DNA of 64,000 bases, taken from positions 1 through 64,000 of the forward strand of contig NZ_PEIG01000004.1 in assembly GCF_002749975.1 (NCBI RefSeq). The letters run 5' to 3'. Source of the DNA: Gloeocapsopsis sp. IPPAS B-1203. Its GTDB lineage: Bacteria; Cyanobacteriota; Cyanobacteriia; Cyanobacteriales; Chroococcidiopsidaceae. The position numbers and the translations under genes were made by a program. Positions 24,221 to 36,346 of this stretch are shown piece by piece. The notes under the pieces are model-generated. The model saw only the letters and a list, made by a program, of their open reading frames with translations, was not told where the DNA came from and did not search any database. The stretch's first letter is position 1. Every line of letters starts with the position of its first letter.

Positions 24221-26032
24221 CTAAGCTTGATCCAACCGTAGCACTGCCATAAATGCCTCTTGTGGTACATCTACAGTGCCGACAGCTTTCATGCGCTTTT
24301 TACCTTTAGCTTGCTTTTGTAGGAGCTTTTTCTTACGGCTGATGTCACCACCATAGCACTTCGCTAAAACGTCTTTACGCAAAGCTGGGATATGTTCGCT
24401 GGCAATTACTTTACTACCGATCGCCGCCTGAATCGGAACTTTAAATTGATGGCGAGGAATCAGTTCTTTGAGTTTTTCTGCCATTGCTCGTCCTACATTG
24501 TAGGCTTTATCGCGATGCACAATCATGGCGAGCGAATCTACAGGATCGCTGTTAATCATGATATCGAGTTTGACTAATGGGTTTTCGCGGTAGCCGATCA
24601 GTTGATACTCCATGCTGGCATAACCGCGCGATCGCGACTTCATCTGATCGAAAAAGTCGGTAACAACTTCTGCAAGTGGTAACTCGTACGTTAATGTCGT
24701 GCGCCCTTGTGTCAAGTACTTCATATCCTTAAAGATACCGCGCCGATTTTGACACAATTCCATCAAAGTCCCGACATAGGTTTCTGGTGTAATCATGTCC
24801 ACTTGGACATACGGTTCTTCAATTTTTTCGCGTTCGTTGGGTGCAGGTAACGTACTAGGGTTATCAATATACTGCACCTCGCCCTTGACAGTTGTGACGC
24901 GGTAAACAACAGAAGGGGCGGTAATAATCAGATCGAGATTATACTCGCGCTCTAAGCGTTCTTGCACAATTTCCATGTGCAGTAATCCCAAAAAGCCGCA
25001 ACGGAAGCCAAAACCCATTGCACTAGAAGTTTCCGGTTCAAAATTTAAAGCTGCGTCGTTGAGTTTCAGCTTATCTAACGCATCGCGCAAATCTTCAAAC
25101 TGATCGGCATCGATGGGAAACATCCCACAGAACACCATTGGCTTGGCTTCGGTGTAACCTGGTAATGGTTCTGCCGCTGGTTGCGGTGCTAAGGTAATTG
25201 TGTCGCCTACCCGTGCATCTGCGACTGCTTTAATTGCTGCGGCAAGATAGCCTACTTCCCCTGCATGAAGTTCGTCAACTTGCTTTTGAGTTGGAGAAAG
25301 AACGCCTAATTCGTCAATTTCGTATTCTTTTCGTGATGCCATTAAGCGAATGCGATCGCCTTTTTTGACCGTACCATCCATCACGCGGAAATAAACAATT
25401 ACACCTCGGTAACTGTCGTAGTAGCTATCAAAAATCAACGCGCGTAAAGGATCTTTAACAGTATCTCTTGGTGGTGGCACGCGCTGGACAATTGCCTCTA
25501 AAATGTCCTCAATACCAATGCCTTCTTTTGCAGAAGCCAAAATTGCCCCACTACAATCAAGCCCAATAATTTCTTCAATTTCCCCAGCAACACGGTTGGG
25601 TTCGGCTCCTGGTAAGTCTATTTTATTTAAAACAGGGATAATTTCTAGATTATGCTCTAGTGCTAGGTAAACATTGGCTAAAGTTTGCGCCTCTACCCCT
25701 TGAGAAGCATCTACTACAAGCAACGCACCTTCACACGCGGCTAAACTCCGAGATACTTCATAAGAAAAGTCAACGTGTCCTGGAGTGTCAATTAGATTTA
25801 AGACATAATTTTGACCATCGTGAGCTTTATAGTTCATTCGAGCCGCTTGCAACTTAATTGTAATGCCGCGCTCCCGTTCTAAGTCCATGTTGTCGAGAAA
25901 CTGCTCTTTCATTTGCCGGACTTCTACTGTACCAGTGGTTTGCAGTAAGCGATCGGCAAGGGTAGATTTCCCGTGGTCGATGTGAGCAATAATAGAGAAA
26001 TTACGAATGCGCTCTGCGGGGACGTCAGTCAT
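24221..26032 (-). CDS. lepA: elongation factor 4 (LepA)
   Basis: 603 aa, the usual LepA length, from ATG at 26032 ([20 protein letters not shown]). The longer frame to 26179 includes extragenic repeat sequence and is rejected. GTPase motifs: G1 [10 protein letters not shown]2 [10 protein letters not shown]3 DTPGHVDF, G4 NKIDLPGA. The C-terminal domain includes QAKGKKRMK and [10 protein letters not shown], specific to LepA. It is a ribosome-bound GTPase that remodels stalled or mis-set ribosomes in the cytoplasm. It stands alone here, followed on its 3' side by a short gap before the Uma2 gene. Confidence 0.98.
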   Translation of the reverse strand: MTDVPAERIRNFSIIAHIDHGKSTLADRLLQTTGTVEVRQMKEQFLDNMDLERERGITIKLQAARMNYKAHDGQNYVLNLIDTPGHVDFSYEVSRSLAACEGALLVVDASQGVEAQTLANVYLALEHNLEIIPVLNKIDLPGAEPNRVAGEIEEIIGLDCSGAILASAKEGIGIEDILEAIVQRVPPPRDTVKDPLRALIFDSYYDSYRGVIVYFRVMDGTVKKGDRIRLMASRKEYEIDELGVLSPTQKQVDELHAGEVGYLAAAIKAVADARVGDTITLAPQPAAEPLPGYTEAKPMVFCGMFPIDADQFEDLRDALDKLKLNDAALNFEPETSSAMGFGFRCGFLGLLHMEIVQERLEREYNLDLIITAPSVVYRVTTVKGEVQYIDNPSTLPAPNEREKIEEPYVQVDMITPETYVGTLMELCQNRRGIFKDMKYLTQGRTTLTYELPLAEVVTDFFDQMKSRSRGYASMEYQLIGYRENPLVKLDIMINSDPVDSLAMIVHRDKAYNVGRAMAEKLKELIPRHQFKVPIQAAIGSKVIASEHIPALRKDVLAKCYGGDISRKKKLLQKQAKGKKRMKAVGTVDVPQEAFMAVLRLDQA

Positions 26033-26144
26033 ATTTTTTGATTTAGCGGCAAGTGATATTGTTAAGAAATAGGAATCTTTAACGCATTCTAAACTTTTTT
26101 GAGATACGACGCTGCTTTTGGACTGAAGTGGAGTGTGGGTAATA

Positions 26145-26191
26145 GAGTGTTGAGTTTTGAATTGAAGAAAATAACTCATAACTCAACACTC
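26145..26191. repeat. inverted repeat upstream of lepA
   Basis: GAGTGTTGAGTT (26145-26156) and its reverse complement AACTCAACACTC (26180-26191) can form a 12-bp stem with a 23-nt loop. Repeats of ACTCAACACTCAAC are dispersed in cyanobacterial intergenic DNA. It lies in the leader of lepA. Confidence 0.65.
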
Positions 26192-26406
26192 AACATTCAT
26201 AACTCTCTTAGTCCCCGTGTCCCCGTGTCCTCTTGCTGACTTATCAGCCTGAAGTATGAATCTGTATGTTTGCTTTTGAGTATTCTTCATTGAGGGGCGT
26301 ACAATGGACATTAGCGGGTGGATCTTCTTTTGACTCTGACATGTGATCGAACTAATCAACGCCATCGCCAGTAAAGTTCTTTGTTTTCAACTTTTGATCA
26401 ATGCTT

Positions 26407-26634
26407 ATGAATGAAAATGCTATCGAATCAGAAAGCTTAACCGACAAAGTAGAAATTGCCATCCATTTAGACCCAGAATTAGTTAAGCAAATTCAGCACT
26501 TAACAAACGATCCTAGTAAGGTAATTGAGGTGGCAATTCGACAATGGCTACGGGGCGAAACCCAACGTGATGATGAACTCAGCCGGACTTTCAGACGTAC
26601 CCCCGTGCCACCTCGAGGTGAATGGAACGATTAA
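26407..26634 (+). CDS. small ribbon-helix-helix-like protein
   Basis: 75 aa from ATG at 26407 (an ATG two codons upstream is also possible). The middle reads VEIAIHLDPELVKQIQHLT, then SKVIEVAIRQWLRG, the strand-helix-helix pattern of CopG/CcdA-type DNA-binding domains. The tail RDDELSRTFRRTPVPPRGEWND is Arg/Pro-rich. Such proteins are often antitoxins, but no toxin gene follows: the next 180 bp hold no convincing frame. It may be an orphan regulator. Short length and lack of a recognised family limit confidence. Confidence 0.55.
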   Translation: MNENAIESESLTDKVEIAIHLDPELVKQIQHLTNDPSKVIEVAIRQWLRGETQRDDELSRTFRRTPVPPRGEWND

Positions 26635-26815
26635 AGCTTCACAACAAACGAGTGAAACTGAATCAGCCCAGCATGGCAAGAGCGGATTAACGACTTTTGC
26701 CAAACATTTTTTTTGTTAAGCGTCAAACTGCCCTAATTTCCTCAAATCTGTGCCAAACTCAAAACAATTATTGACATAGCGATATTGCTTGCCACTTGTA
26801 TACTTAGCGCCTGTA

Positions 26816-28540
26816 ATGAGTGTTAACACCAATTATTCTCAACCGTCATCTGTGTCCAACAATCTAGGATCGCTCGACAGGAGCTTTTCGACTTCGCTAT
26901 CAGCACTAGGTGCAGAGTTAGCTTTTATACAAGATGTCGAGGGTCGTTATTTGTCTTTTTATTGGCAACAAGCAGAAAAGGAATTCGCCCAACAAACAGC
27001 AGAAACTCTTGAAGAATTTTTTACTCCGGTAGAGCAAAAGACTTATCAAGCTAAACTTCAGCAGGTCTTACAAAGTCAAGTTCCTGAGCAATGCCATTGG
27101 TTGTTTCGTTGTGGACAGAAGCTATTTTATTTAGATGTTATCATTGCTCCTGTATTTGCAGCTAATACTCAGGCGAAAACAGTTTTAGTCATGGGGCGAT
27201 CGCGGGAAACATTACAACAGGTAGAAACTGCGAATTCCTCCATGACGACATCTTCTGAATTCAAAAAACTGTTGACACAAATTGCCCGCAATATTCGTCG
27301 GACGCTAGATTTAGATATTATTTGGCAGCAAGCAGTTGATAGCTTAGGCAAAGCCCTGGGAGCAACTCAATGCACTATTTATTCTTATCTACCAGAACAA
27401 GGCTACTTACGTGCAGTTGCAGAATACGTTTCTGAACCAACTCCTTCAATGTTGGGATTAGAGGTTCTGACCGCGCAAGAACCAAGTTTTCGGCAAGCAC
27501 TGACAACCTTACAACCCATCGTTATTGAGAAGACGAATCAGTTTACCCGCACTCAACAGACACAATTAATTGTTGCTACCTGTTATCAAGATCAACCGAA
27601 TAGCTTAATTAGCTTACTGTACAACAATCAGCACGAGCAAGATTGTCCGCGACAGTGGAACGTCACTGAAATAGAACTTGTCGGAGAATTAGCAGATCAA
27701 ATCGGCACAGCGATCGCTCATGCTACTCTCTACAAAGAACTCGAACAAGCAAGACAGCAAGCCGAAGAAGCTTCCCGCCTTAAAAGCGAGTTTCTGGCTA
27801 ATACCTCTCACGAGATCCGCACGCCTCTCAACGGCATGATCGGCTTTTTAAAGCTAATTCTAGAGGGGATGGCAGACGATCCTCAAGAGCAGCAAGAATT
27901 TATCCAAGAGGCATATCGTTCGGCAATTCATTTACTCGATATCATCAACGATATCTTGGATATTGCCAAAATTGAAGCAGGTAAAATGGAGCTAGAATTA
28001 GGACCTGTCAAGCTTGATGAACTCTTTGTTGCTGTAGAAGATTTTACCAGAGCGCAAGCTGAACAGAAAAACTTGAGCTTCCATATTTATCAGCCCGACA
28101 CCTCAGATGAAATTATCTTGCACGGTAATTATCAACGATTGAAGCAAGTGCTACTCAACTTAGTTAGCAACGCACTGAAATTTACCCACGAAGGCGGAAT
28201 TACAATTAGTGCTGATATTGTCCGCAAAAAGTTTACTTTTCAAAATCAGGAATTTCCAGGAATAGTGAAAGTCCGCGTTGCTGATACAGGAATTGGTGTT
28301 TCACTAGACAAGCAAGACAAACTCTTCCAATCTTTTAGCCAAGTCGATGGTTCGCGCACAAGACAGTATGGTGGTACTGGTTTGGGACTAACGATTTCTC
28401 AGAAGCTAGTAGAAGCAATGGGAGGGACAGTCAACTTTTACAGTATGGGTGAAGGACTCGGTTCTACAGTGACATTCACTGTACCGCTGTATCAAGAACC
28501 AGTCATGGTATCGACGCCAGCAGAATCTTTTGAGGCGTAG
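26816..28540 (+). CDS. GAF-domain sensor histidine kinase
   Basis: About 574 aa from ATG at 26816; the preceding TTG-based extension is unlikely. No membrane helices. A PAS-like region (about 25-130) and a GAF domain (about 155-310) are followed by HisKA with the phospho-accepting His near residue 332 (NTSHEIRTPLNGMIG). HATPase motifs: N-box NLVSNALKF, G1 VADTGIGV, F-box LFQSFSQVD and G2 GGTGLGLTIS. There is no receiver domain and no adjacent response regulator gene, so it is an orphan cytoplasmic kinase. The input signal is unknown; no chromophore Cys motif was identified. Confidence 0.9.
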   Translation: MSVNTNYSQPSSVSNNLGSLDRSFSTSLSALGAELAFIQDVEGRYLSFYWQQAEKEFAQQTAETLEEFFTPVEQKTYQAKLQQVLQSQVPEQCHWLFRCGQKLFYLDVIIAPVFAANTQAKTVLVMGRSRETLQQVETANSSMTTSSEFKKLLTQIARNIRRTLDLDIIWQQAVDSLGKALGATQCTIYSYLPEQGYLRAVAEYVSEPTPSMLGLEVLTAQEPSFRQALTTLQPIVIEKTNQFTRTQQTQLIVATCYQDQPNSLISLLYNNQHEQDCPRQWNVTEIELVGELADQIGTAIAHATLYKELEQARQQAEEASRLKSEFLANTSHEIRTPLNGMIGFLKLILEGMADDPQEQQEFIQEAYRSAIHLLDIINDILDIAKIEAGKMELELGPVKLDELFVAVEDFTRAQAEQKNLSFHIYQPDTSDEIILHGNYQRLKQVLLNLVSNALKFTHEGGITISADIVRKKFTFQNQEFPGIVKVRVADTGIGVSLDKQDKLFQSFSQVDGSRTRQYGGTGLGLTISQKLVEAMGGTVNFYSMGEGLGSTVTFTVPLYQEPVMVSTPAESFEA

Positions 28541-28547
28541 TGGCAAA

Positions 28548-28844
28548 CTACTGACTATCTTGAGAACGAGACAAATGCATTGGTTGTTTAGAATTATGAG
28601 CAGCAAGTATCGAATTCAAAGGTTGTGCAGTTGAATCACTGATAAAAGGTTGATTTACAGGATTCATTAATGATTGATCGCGTGTTAGCCAGCGCAATCC
28701 GCCAAGTTTATCGTAGTTAGAAGCGATCGCCAAAAATGCTCCGCCTAAAATATAAATGGGTAAAGGAAAAGAAAATTGTTTTGCCCATTGGAACAATTCA
28801 GCAAGGGCAAATAGTAGGAAAAAACAAGCTAGCCAGACCTTCAT
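28548..28844 (-). CDS. small membrane protein, hypothetical
   Basis: 98 aa from ATG at 28844 (a GTG at 28853 is also possible). Two hydrophobic helices: VWLACFFLLFALAELFQWA (about 3-22) and LPIYILGGAFLAIAS (about 28-45). The soluble tail after LRWLTRD is Gln/Ser-rich. The form resembles small conserved membrane proteins of cyanobacteria with no known role. It is convergent with the histidine kinase gene (7 bp gap) and divergent from ligA, sharing the 112-bp gap to it. Confidence 0.65.
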   Translation of the reverse strand: MKVWLACFFLLFALAELFQWAKQFSFPLPIYILGGAFLAIASNYDKLGGLRWLTRDQSLMNPVNQPFISDSTAQPLNSILAAHNSKQPMHLSRSQDSQ

Positions 28845-28956
28845 AGTTCGCACTCGAACGCTTGAACAACTTTAATTTTGGTATCAATACATAGCAGGAT
28901 ACTTGATGTTTCACAAAAAAAACTATTGTTAAGTTATTTTGTGCTGGGAACCTTAG

Positions 28957-31005
<2,049 letters not shown>

Positions 31006-31046
31006 ATCAAGCCATTTTCTGTAATTTTTAGCAGGCAAATATAAGC

Positions 31047-32513
31047 ATGATTTCCTCAACAAAGTCTACTCAACTACCATTACTAGCAGAAACAATTGAT
31101 GGATTACCAAATATTTCTGGCTGGGAAAATGAAGTTGCAGCAGTAGTACAGCATCAAGAACCGATTTTTTTACCAACAACGAACATTCGACTAGAGGAAG
31201 TCCAAGCAGCTTTTGCGATCGCACTGCATATGCATCAACCAACAATTCCTGCTGGTGTGGATGGTACATTAATTAGTAACCTGCAATATATGTTTGAACA
31301 TCCTCAAGAAGGTGATAATCATAATGCAGGTCCTTTTAGCTACTGTTATAGCCGCATCGCTGATTTTATCCCTGAATTAGTCAGTCAAGGGCACAATCCG
31401 CGTGTCATGTTAGATTATTCTGGCAATTTGTTGTGGGGATTGCAACAAATGGGGCGCGGCGATATTTTGGAGAATCTCAAACGCATTACGTGCGATCGCG
31501 CTTATCAACCCTATGTCGAATGGTTAGGAACAATGTGGAGTCATAGCGTTGTTCCCTCAACTCCAATTCCTGATATTAAGTTGCATATTCAAGCTTGGCA
31601 ACATCATTTTGCTGCAATTTTTGGTTGGGAAGCTTTAGCACGAGTGAAAGGTTTTTCACCTCCAGAAATGCACTTGCCTAATCACCCTGATACATTGTAT
31701 CAATTTGTCAAAGCGCTTCTTGAATGCGGATATCGTTGGCTAATTGTACAAGAGCATACTGTAGAAACATTAACTGGAGAACCACTGCAATTTAAACATC
31801 TTCCACATCGCTTAATTGCGCGTAATTCTGCTGGGGAAACTCTAAGTATTACTGCATTAATTAAAACACAAGGCTCTGATACTAAGTTAGTCGGGCAAAT
31901 GCAACCTTACTACGAAGCAAAAACATTATCTCGGCAAAATCTAGGTTCAGTTTCTATCCCCCCCCTGGTGACGCAAATTGCAGATGGGGAGAATGGTGGC
32001 GTGATGATGAATGAATTTCCCCCAGCGTTTAAGAAAGTATGGTACGAGCAAGAAAGTAGCGTTGTTGGATTAACTGGTACAGAATATTTAGAACTACTTG
32101 CGGCTGCTGGTTGTCAGCCTGAAAATTATCCAACGTGTCAAGCTGCAGGTCAACATCAAATTTGGCAAAGGGTGCAAGATAGCTTAAATCCTGATAGCGT
32201 AACTGATGCTATTGAGGAAATTAAGCAGGCTAACCCAAACTTTCACATCGATGGAGCTTCTTGGACAAATCATATCAGTTGGGTAGCAGGATACGAAAAT
32301 GTTTTGAGTCCAATGAATCAATTGAGTGCTTTATTTCATGAAAAAGTTGATAGCACAGATGTAGATACAAAACAGCCACAATATCGTCAAGCTTTATTAC
32401 ATAACTTACTTTTGCAAACAAGCTGTTTCCGCTACTGGGGACAAGGAGTTTGGACAGATTATGCTCGAACAATTTACAACCAAGGAATATTAGTAATCAA
32501 TGCCAAATTTTAA
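31047..32513 (+). CDS. glycoside hydrolase family 57-like protein
   Basis: 488 aa. AFAIALHMHQPTIPAG starts the GH57 barrel (HxHQP motif), followed by SRIADFIPELVSQGHNPRVM, GFSPPEMHLPNHPDTL and IADGENGGVMMNEFP, which fit the conserved regions of this retaining alpha-glycan family. GH57 members include amylases, branching enzymes and 4-alpha-glucanotransferases; the exact activity cannot be told here. The catalytic Glu is probably in PEMHLP and the acid Asp in the DGENGG region, by position. It follows ligA by 41 bp and may be co-transcribed. A possible terminator hairpin lies 37 bp after the stop. Confidence 0.85.
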   Translation: MISSTKSTQLPLLAETIDGLPNISGWENEVAAVVQHQEPIFLPTTNIRLEEVQAAFAIALHMHQPTIPAGVDGTLISNLQYMFEHPQEGDNHNAGPFSYCYSRIADFIPELVSQGHNPRVMLDYSGNLLWGLQQMGRGDILENLKRITCDRAYQPYVEWLGTMWSHSVVPSTPIPDIKLHIQAWQHHFAAIFGWEALARVKGFSPPEMHLPNHPDTLYQFVKALLECGYRWLIVQEHTVETLTGEPLQFKHLPHRLIARNSAGETLSITALIKTQGSDTKLVGQMQPYYEAKTLSRQNLGSVSIPPLVTQIADGENGGVMMNEFPPAFKKVWYEQESSVVGLTGTEYLELLAAAGCQPENYPTCQAAGQHQIWQRVQDSLNPDSVTDAIEEIKQANPNFHIDGASWTNHISWVAGYENVLSPMNQLSALFHEKVDSTDVDTKQPQYRQALLHNLLLQTSCFRYWGQGVWTDYARTIYNQGILVINAKF

Positions 32514-32549
32514 GATGAAATTTTAAATGAGTATTGACTTTAAGATTAT

Positions 32550-32580
32550 GAGACTCAAAGTTCTTAATGAGTCTTTTATT
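32550..32580 (+). terminator. putative intrinsic terminator after GH57 gene
   Basis: AGACTC (32551-32556) pairs with GAGTCT (32569-32574) around a 12-nt loop, followed by TTTATT. It is a short stem with weak GC content but a proper T-rich tail, placed just after the GH57 stop. Confidence 0.45.
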
Positions 32581-32653
32581 TGTGTTTATTATTATTCACT
32601 TACATTGCTAATTACTTGTAGTTGAAATCGTTTATAAGTATTTACAGATAGAT

Positions 32654-34111
32654 ATGAATTGGCGTCAATTTTTAGTAAGTGCGAAAACACGCATTTTAGC
32701 TTGGCTAGCCGTCTTAATGATATTCTCTGTCATTGTTTCTGTATTAAGCATTCGCCACATTCTTTATACTTTATTAGAACAACGAATTGAAGCCTCGCTT
32801 TTACAAGAGGTGGAAGAAGTTAATCGATTAGTTGACGGAAGAAACCCAGTTACAGGAGATCTTTTTGGTGATGATGTAGCAGCGATTTTGCGAGTTTTTT
32901 TATCTCGTAATGTTCCAGACAATAATGAATACTTGATTGCTATCGTAGACAGAGAGATTTATCAGACAAGTCCTGTTACTATTCCAGATGTTTTGTACGA
33001 AGAATTAGAGTCAAATCGTTATTTTTTAAATCTAAATCGTCCTCAGCAAAATAGATTAGTTACTTCTTCAGGCACTTTTGTTTATCTAGCTCAACCAATC
33101 GTCACTAATGGAGGAAAACAGCAAGGTGTATTTGTTGTAGCTAACTTGATTACAAATGAGCAAAAAGAGGTCAATCAAGCTGTTTTTGTAGCAGCAATAG
33201 TGATTATTATTGTACTTTTTATTGCTTTGTTTTTGGCGTGGATGATTACCGGAAAAATTTTAGCTCCATTAAAAATACTAACTGAAACTGCTCGCTCAAT
33301 TACTGATTTCGATCAAAATTTAAGTAGACGAATTCCAGTTAAAGGAGCAGATGAAATTGCTGAATTAACGATGACTTTTAATGAAATGCTCGATCGGCTT
33401 GAGGCTTCTTTTACTAGCCAAAGGGATTTTATTAACGATGCTAGTCATGAGTTACAGACTCCTTTAACAATTATTCAAGGAAATTTAGAACTCTTAAGCG
33501 ATCGCCCGCAAGAACAGCACGAAACACTAGCATTAGTCAGTGATGAACTAAACCGCATGAGTCGGTTTGTTGGGGACTTACTCTTACTTGCAAGAGCAGA
33601 AAGACTTGATTTTTTGAATGTAGAGTTAGTAGATGTTCAAAAATTTGTAGAAGAAGTTTATGCAAAAGCAATTGCGTTAGCTAAACGAAATTGGCATTTA
33701 GAAGCAAAAACCTCGCTCCGCATTGTTGCAGATCGTCATCGGCTGACTCAAGTTATGATGAATTTAATCAGAAATGCTGTCGAACATACTACGAAGAACG
33801 ATTTAATTGAAATTGGAGCATCGCTAGTTGACGATCGCGTTCATTTCTGGGTTCGCGATACAGGAGTTGGTATTAATTTTGCCGATCAAGAACGTATTTT
33901 TAAGCGGTTCGCCCGTGCTTCTTATGGTAGAAGGTGTTCTGAGGGTGCTGGGTTAGGATTATCTATTGTAGAGGCGATCGCCAAAGCACATGGAGGTTAC
34001 GTAAAACTACACAGTTACCCAGGTGTTGGTTCCACCTTTACCGTTGTTATCCCACTCGAACCGCCCCAAGAAGTCGTATCAAATGAACCGTATTCTCATC
34101 GCCGAAGATGA
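32654..34111 (+). CDS. membrane sensor histidine kinase, HAMP type
   Basis: 485 aa. First membrane helix at about 12-33 (ILAWLAVLMIFSVIVSVLS), a periplasmic region of about 140 residues, and a second helix at about 178-198 (AIVIIIVLFIALFLAW). HAMP (about 199-250, GKILAPLKILTETA) leads to HisKA with the His at about 265 (NDASHELQTPL). Catalytic motifs NLIRNAVEH, VRDTGVGI, FKRFARA and GAGLGLSIVEA follow. The next gene, an OmpR-type regulator, overlaps by 29 bp, so they form a cognate pair. The system lies directly upstream of the glycosyltransferase operon, which it may control. The signal is unknown. Confidence 0.93.
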   Translation: MNWRQFLVSAKTRILAWLAVLMIFSVIVSVLSIRHILYTLLEQRIEASLLQEVEEVNRLVDGRNPVTGDLFGDDVAAILRVFLSRNVPDNNEYLIAIVDREIYQTSPVTIPDVLYEELESNRYFLNLNRPQQNRLVTSSGTFVYLAQPIVTNGGKQQGVFVVANLITNEQKEVNQAVFVAAIVIIIVLFIALFLAWMITGKILAPLKILTETARSITDFDQNLSRRIPVKGADEIAELTMTFNEMLDRLEASFTSQRDFINDASHELQTPLTIIQGNLELLSDRPQEQHETLALVSDELNRMSRFVGDLLLLARAERLDFLNVELVDVQKFVEEVYAKAIALAKRNWHLEAKTSLRIVADRHRLTQVMMNLIRNAVEHTTKNDLIEIGASLVDDRVHFWVRDTGVGINFADQERIFKRFARASYGRRCSEGAGLGLSIVEAIAKAHGGYVKLHSYPGVGSTFTVVIPLEPPQEVVSNEPYSHRRR

Positions 34112-34748
34112 ACCGCGAATTTCTGCCTTTCTTAAAAAAGGTTTAGAAGCTAACGGATTTGCAACCACTATTGTGGAAGATGGTAACGGAGCAGCGTATC
34201 TAGCTCGCAGCCAAGATTTTGATGTCATGCTACTCGATCTAGTGCTTCCTGGAAAACATGGCTTACAAGTGCTAGAAGAAATTCGCGATCGCGGCGAACA
34301 GCTACCTATTATAATTTTGACAGCTTTTGATGATGTCCAAGATAAAGTCGCCGGACTTGAAGCTGGTGCCGATGACTATATCACAAAGCCGTTTCGTCTC
34401 GAAGAACTGATCGCGCGGGTTAGGGTGCAGTTGCGTAAAACTCACTCGCCACAAAAAGAGGAAATGCTACTGCAAGTTGGCAATATTGTGCTTGACTTGC
34501 GCAAACGTCAGGTACAAGTTGCCAAGCGCCTCGTTGAGTTGCCCATCCGAGAGTTTACGTTGCTAGAGATGCTGATGCGTCATCCAGGAGAAGTTATCAG
34601 TCGCGAAGATTTACTCAATCATGTTTGGGGCTATGACTACGAGCCTAATTCAAATATTGTTGATGTTTATATCGGCTATCTCCGTAAAAAGCTCGGTAAT
34701 AAATTGATTGAAACCGTTAGAGGAATTGGGTATCGTTTACGAGAATGA
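34083..34748 (+). CDS. OmpR-family response regulator
   Basis: 221 aa from the ATG at 34083 (MNRILIAEDEPRIS), inside the last codons of the kinase gene; the frame extends upstream only by overlap. Receiver domain: acidic pair E8-D9, phospho-acceptor D52 (LLDLVLPGKHG), Thr in LTAFDD and Lys in ITKPFRLEE. The C-terminal winged helix (about 125-221) contains LPIREFTLLEMLMRHPGE and SREDLLNHVWGYD, ending VDVYIGYLRKKL. This is the standard OmpR/PhoB layout. It is partner to the upstream HAMP kinase. A stem-loop with a T-rich tail overlaps the stop codon. Confidence 0.94.
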   Translation: MNRILIAEDEPRISAFLKKGLEANGFATTIVEDGNGAAYLARSQDFDVMLLDLVLPGKHGLQVLEEIRDRGEQLPIIILTAFDDVQDKVAGLEAGADDYITKPFRLEELIARVRVQLRKTHSPQKEEMLLQVGNIVLDLRKRQVQVAKRLVELPIREFTLLEMLMRHPGEVISREDLLNHVWGYDYEPNSNIVDVYIGYLRKKLGNKLIETVRGIGYRLRE

Positions 34749-34768
34749 GAGCTTTCTCATCTTTTCTC
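34745..34768 (+). terminator. putative intrinsic terminator after response regulator
   Basis: ATGAGAgcttTCTCAT (34745-34760) is a perfect 6-bp stem with a 4-nt loop overlapping the regulator stop codon, followed by CTTTTCTC. It would separate the two-component genes from the operon that starts at 34961. Confidence 0.5.
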
Positions 34769-34960
34769 ATCAATATTTCATGCAAAATTAGATACATGAA
34801 AGTTATTCTTAATGTGATCTTAAACAGCAAATAATCTTTTTTTAAAGTTGATGACTCGACTCAGGATAAGTCTCACAAAACATCTTCCCTGACTTGGTTT
34901 CAGGTTGGTAGATGCATTTGACATAAACGCTTCAAGCTCTCATGTGGGGGAGGAACAGTT

Positions 34961-36328
34961 ATGAGAATGTCACCTAAGAATAACCGGAAGCGACAGTGGG
35001 ATAACTATACTATCGGTTCCATCAACAAAGGAATTACGATAAACACCAACACCGTAGCTACTATCAAGGAAGGTTGTCGGTTGATACCGCTGCAACGCCA
35101 AAATTACGACAATCAGCAGGACAATAGCACGAATACACGAAAGCTACACATTGCGCTTTATTCGCATGACACAATGGGTCTTGGTCACAAGCGCCGTAAC
35201 TTGCTTATTGCCCAAACTCTCGCAAAATCGTCATTGCAAGCGTCAATTTTGTTGATTACTGGAATGGGAGAAGCTAGTACCTTTGATATTCCCCCAGGAA
35301 TCGATTATTTATCACTTCCAGCCCTGCGCAAGCAGGTAGATGGCAAGTATCAGTCACGACGGATAGAATTGCCATTACAAGACATCATTGCATTGCGCTC
35401 TCAAACGATTCGGGCGGCACTCGCAGCATTTAAGCCGGATGTCTTTATTGTAGATAATGTCCCACGAGGTGCAGTTGGTGAACTAAATTCCGCCCTAGAG
35501 TATCTCAAAAGTAGGGAACAGACACACTGCGTGCTAGGATTGCGTGATGTTCTTGATGCACCAGCAATAGTAAGCCGTGAATGGCAGCGTGCTGCCAACG
35601 AAGAAGCTATTTGTAAATATTATGATGCAGTGTGGGTTTACGGAGATCCAACTGTTTACGATCCTGTACAGGAGTACAACTTTTCTCCTGAAGTTGCTGA
35701 AAAAGTTCGCTATACAGGTTATTTTGACCAACGTCAACGCCTTCAGTTTAATCAATCTCGGACTGATGAATTACTGGCAAGTCTAGAATTACCACCTGGT
35801 CGTTTGGCACTCTGTTTGGTAGGAGGTGGGCAAGATGGAGCTTATCTTGCCGAAGCCTTTGTCAATGCCATATTACCTCCCAACACAAATGGCATCATTG
35901 TCACGGGACCTTTTATGCCGCAACAAGTACGGCAACAACTACATCAGAAAGCACAAATGTGTCCGCGACTGCGAGTATTAGATGTCGCTGAACCAACTCA
36001 ACTACTACATTATGCAGATTGTGTCGTTGCGATGGGTGGATATAACACAACTTGTGAGTTGTTATCTTTTGGTAAGCGATCGCTCATCGTCCCGCGAGTG
36101 AAGCCGCGAACTGAACAACTGATTCGAGCACAGCGCCTTTACGAGCTAGGTTTGACCGACTTACTTCATCCTAACGATGTCAATCCTCAAGCGATCGCCG
36201 CATGGCTGGCACAACATCAGCAACCGCAGCCAAAACAATCGGTCGATCTCAATGGTCTAGAGCGCTTGCCATATTTATTAAGTGAGCTAGTGACGCAATC
36301 TTCAGAGGCACAAAGCCGAGCTTCGTAA
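34961..36328 (+). CDS. MurG-like glycosyltransferase (family 28 type)
   Basis: 455 aa. After a basic 60-residue N-terminal tail the core begins HIALYSHDTMGLGHKRRNL. It then shows VFIVDNVPRGAVGEL, and the C-terminal donor-binding half has LCLVGGGQDGAYLAEAF, GIIVTGPFMP and VVAMGGYNTTCELLSFGKRS, the last being a GT28/GTB-like sugar-nucleotide site. It is of the predicted glycosyltransferase group (COG4671-like), and no known substrate can be assigned. Translation starts after a strong GGGGGAGG leader. It is the first gene of a seven-gene plus-strand operon that ends at 44442 with only tiny gaps. Confidence 0.82.
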   Translation: MRMSPKNNRKRQWDNYTIGSINKGITINTNTVATIKEGCRLIPLQRQNYDNQQDNSTNTRKLHIALYSHDTMGLGHKRRNLLIAQTLAKSSLQASILLITGMGEASTFDIPPGIDYLSLPALRKQVDGKYQSRRIELPLQDIIALRSQTIRAALAAFKPDVFIVDNVPRGAVGELNSALEYLKSREQTHCVLGLRDVLDAPAIVSREWQRAANEEAICKYYDAVWVYGDPTVYDPVQEYNFSPEVAEKVRYTGYFDQRQRLQFNQSRTDELLASLELPPGRLALCLVGGGQDGAYLAEAFVNAILPPNTNGIIVTGPFMPQQVRQQLHQKAQMCPRLRVLDVAEPTQLLHYADCVVAMGGYNTTCELLSFGKRSLIVPRVKPRTEQLIRAQRLYELGLTDLLHPNDVNPQAIAAWLAQHQQPQPKQSVDLNGLERLPYLLSELVTQSSEAQSRAS

Positions 36329-36346
36329 CAGGAGAATCAATTTAAT

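Noticed and set aside
26033-26179. 49-codon N-terminal extension of LepA
   Set aside because: LepA proteins start with the [12 protein letters not shown]-type sequence; the extra part covers an extragenic inverted repeat.
26525-26719. 64-codon frame overlapping the ribbon-helix-helix gene
   Set aside because: Out-of-frame shadow with no domain; it does not look like a toxin partner.
26771-26804. Promoter TTGACA ... TATACT before the GAF histidine kinase
   Set aside because: The spacer is 22 bp, too long for a standard promoter, so it is not listed.
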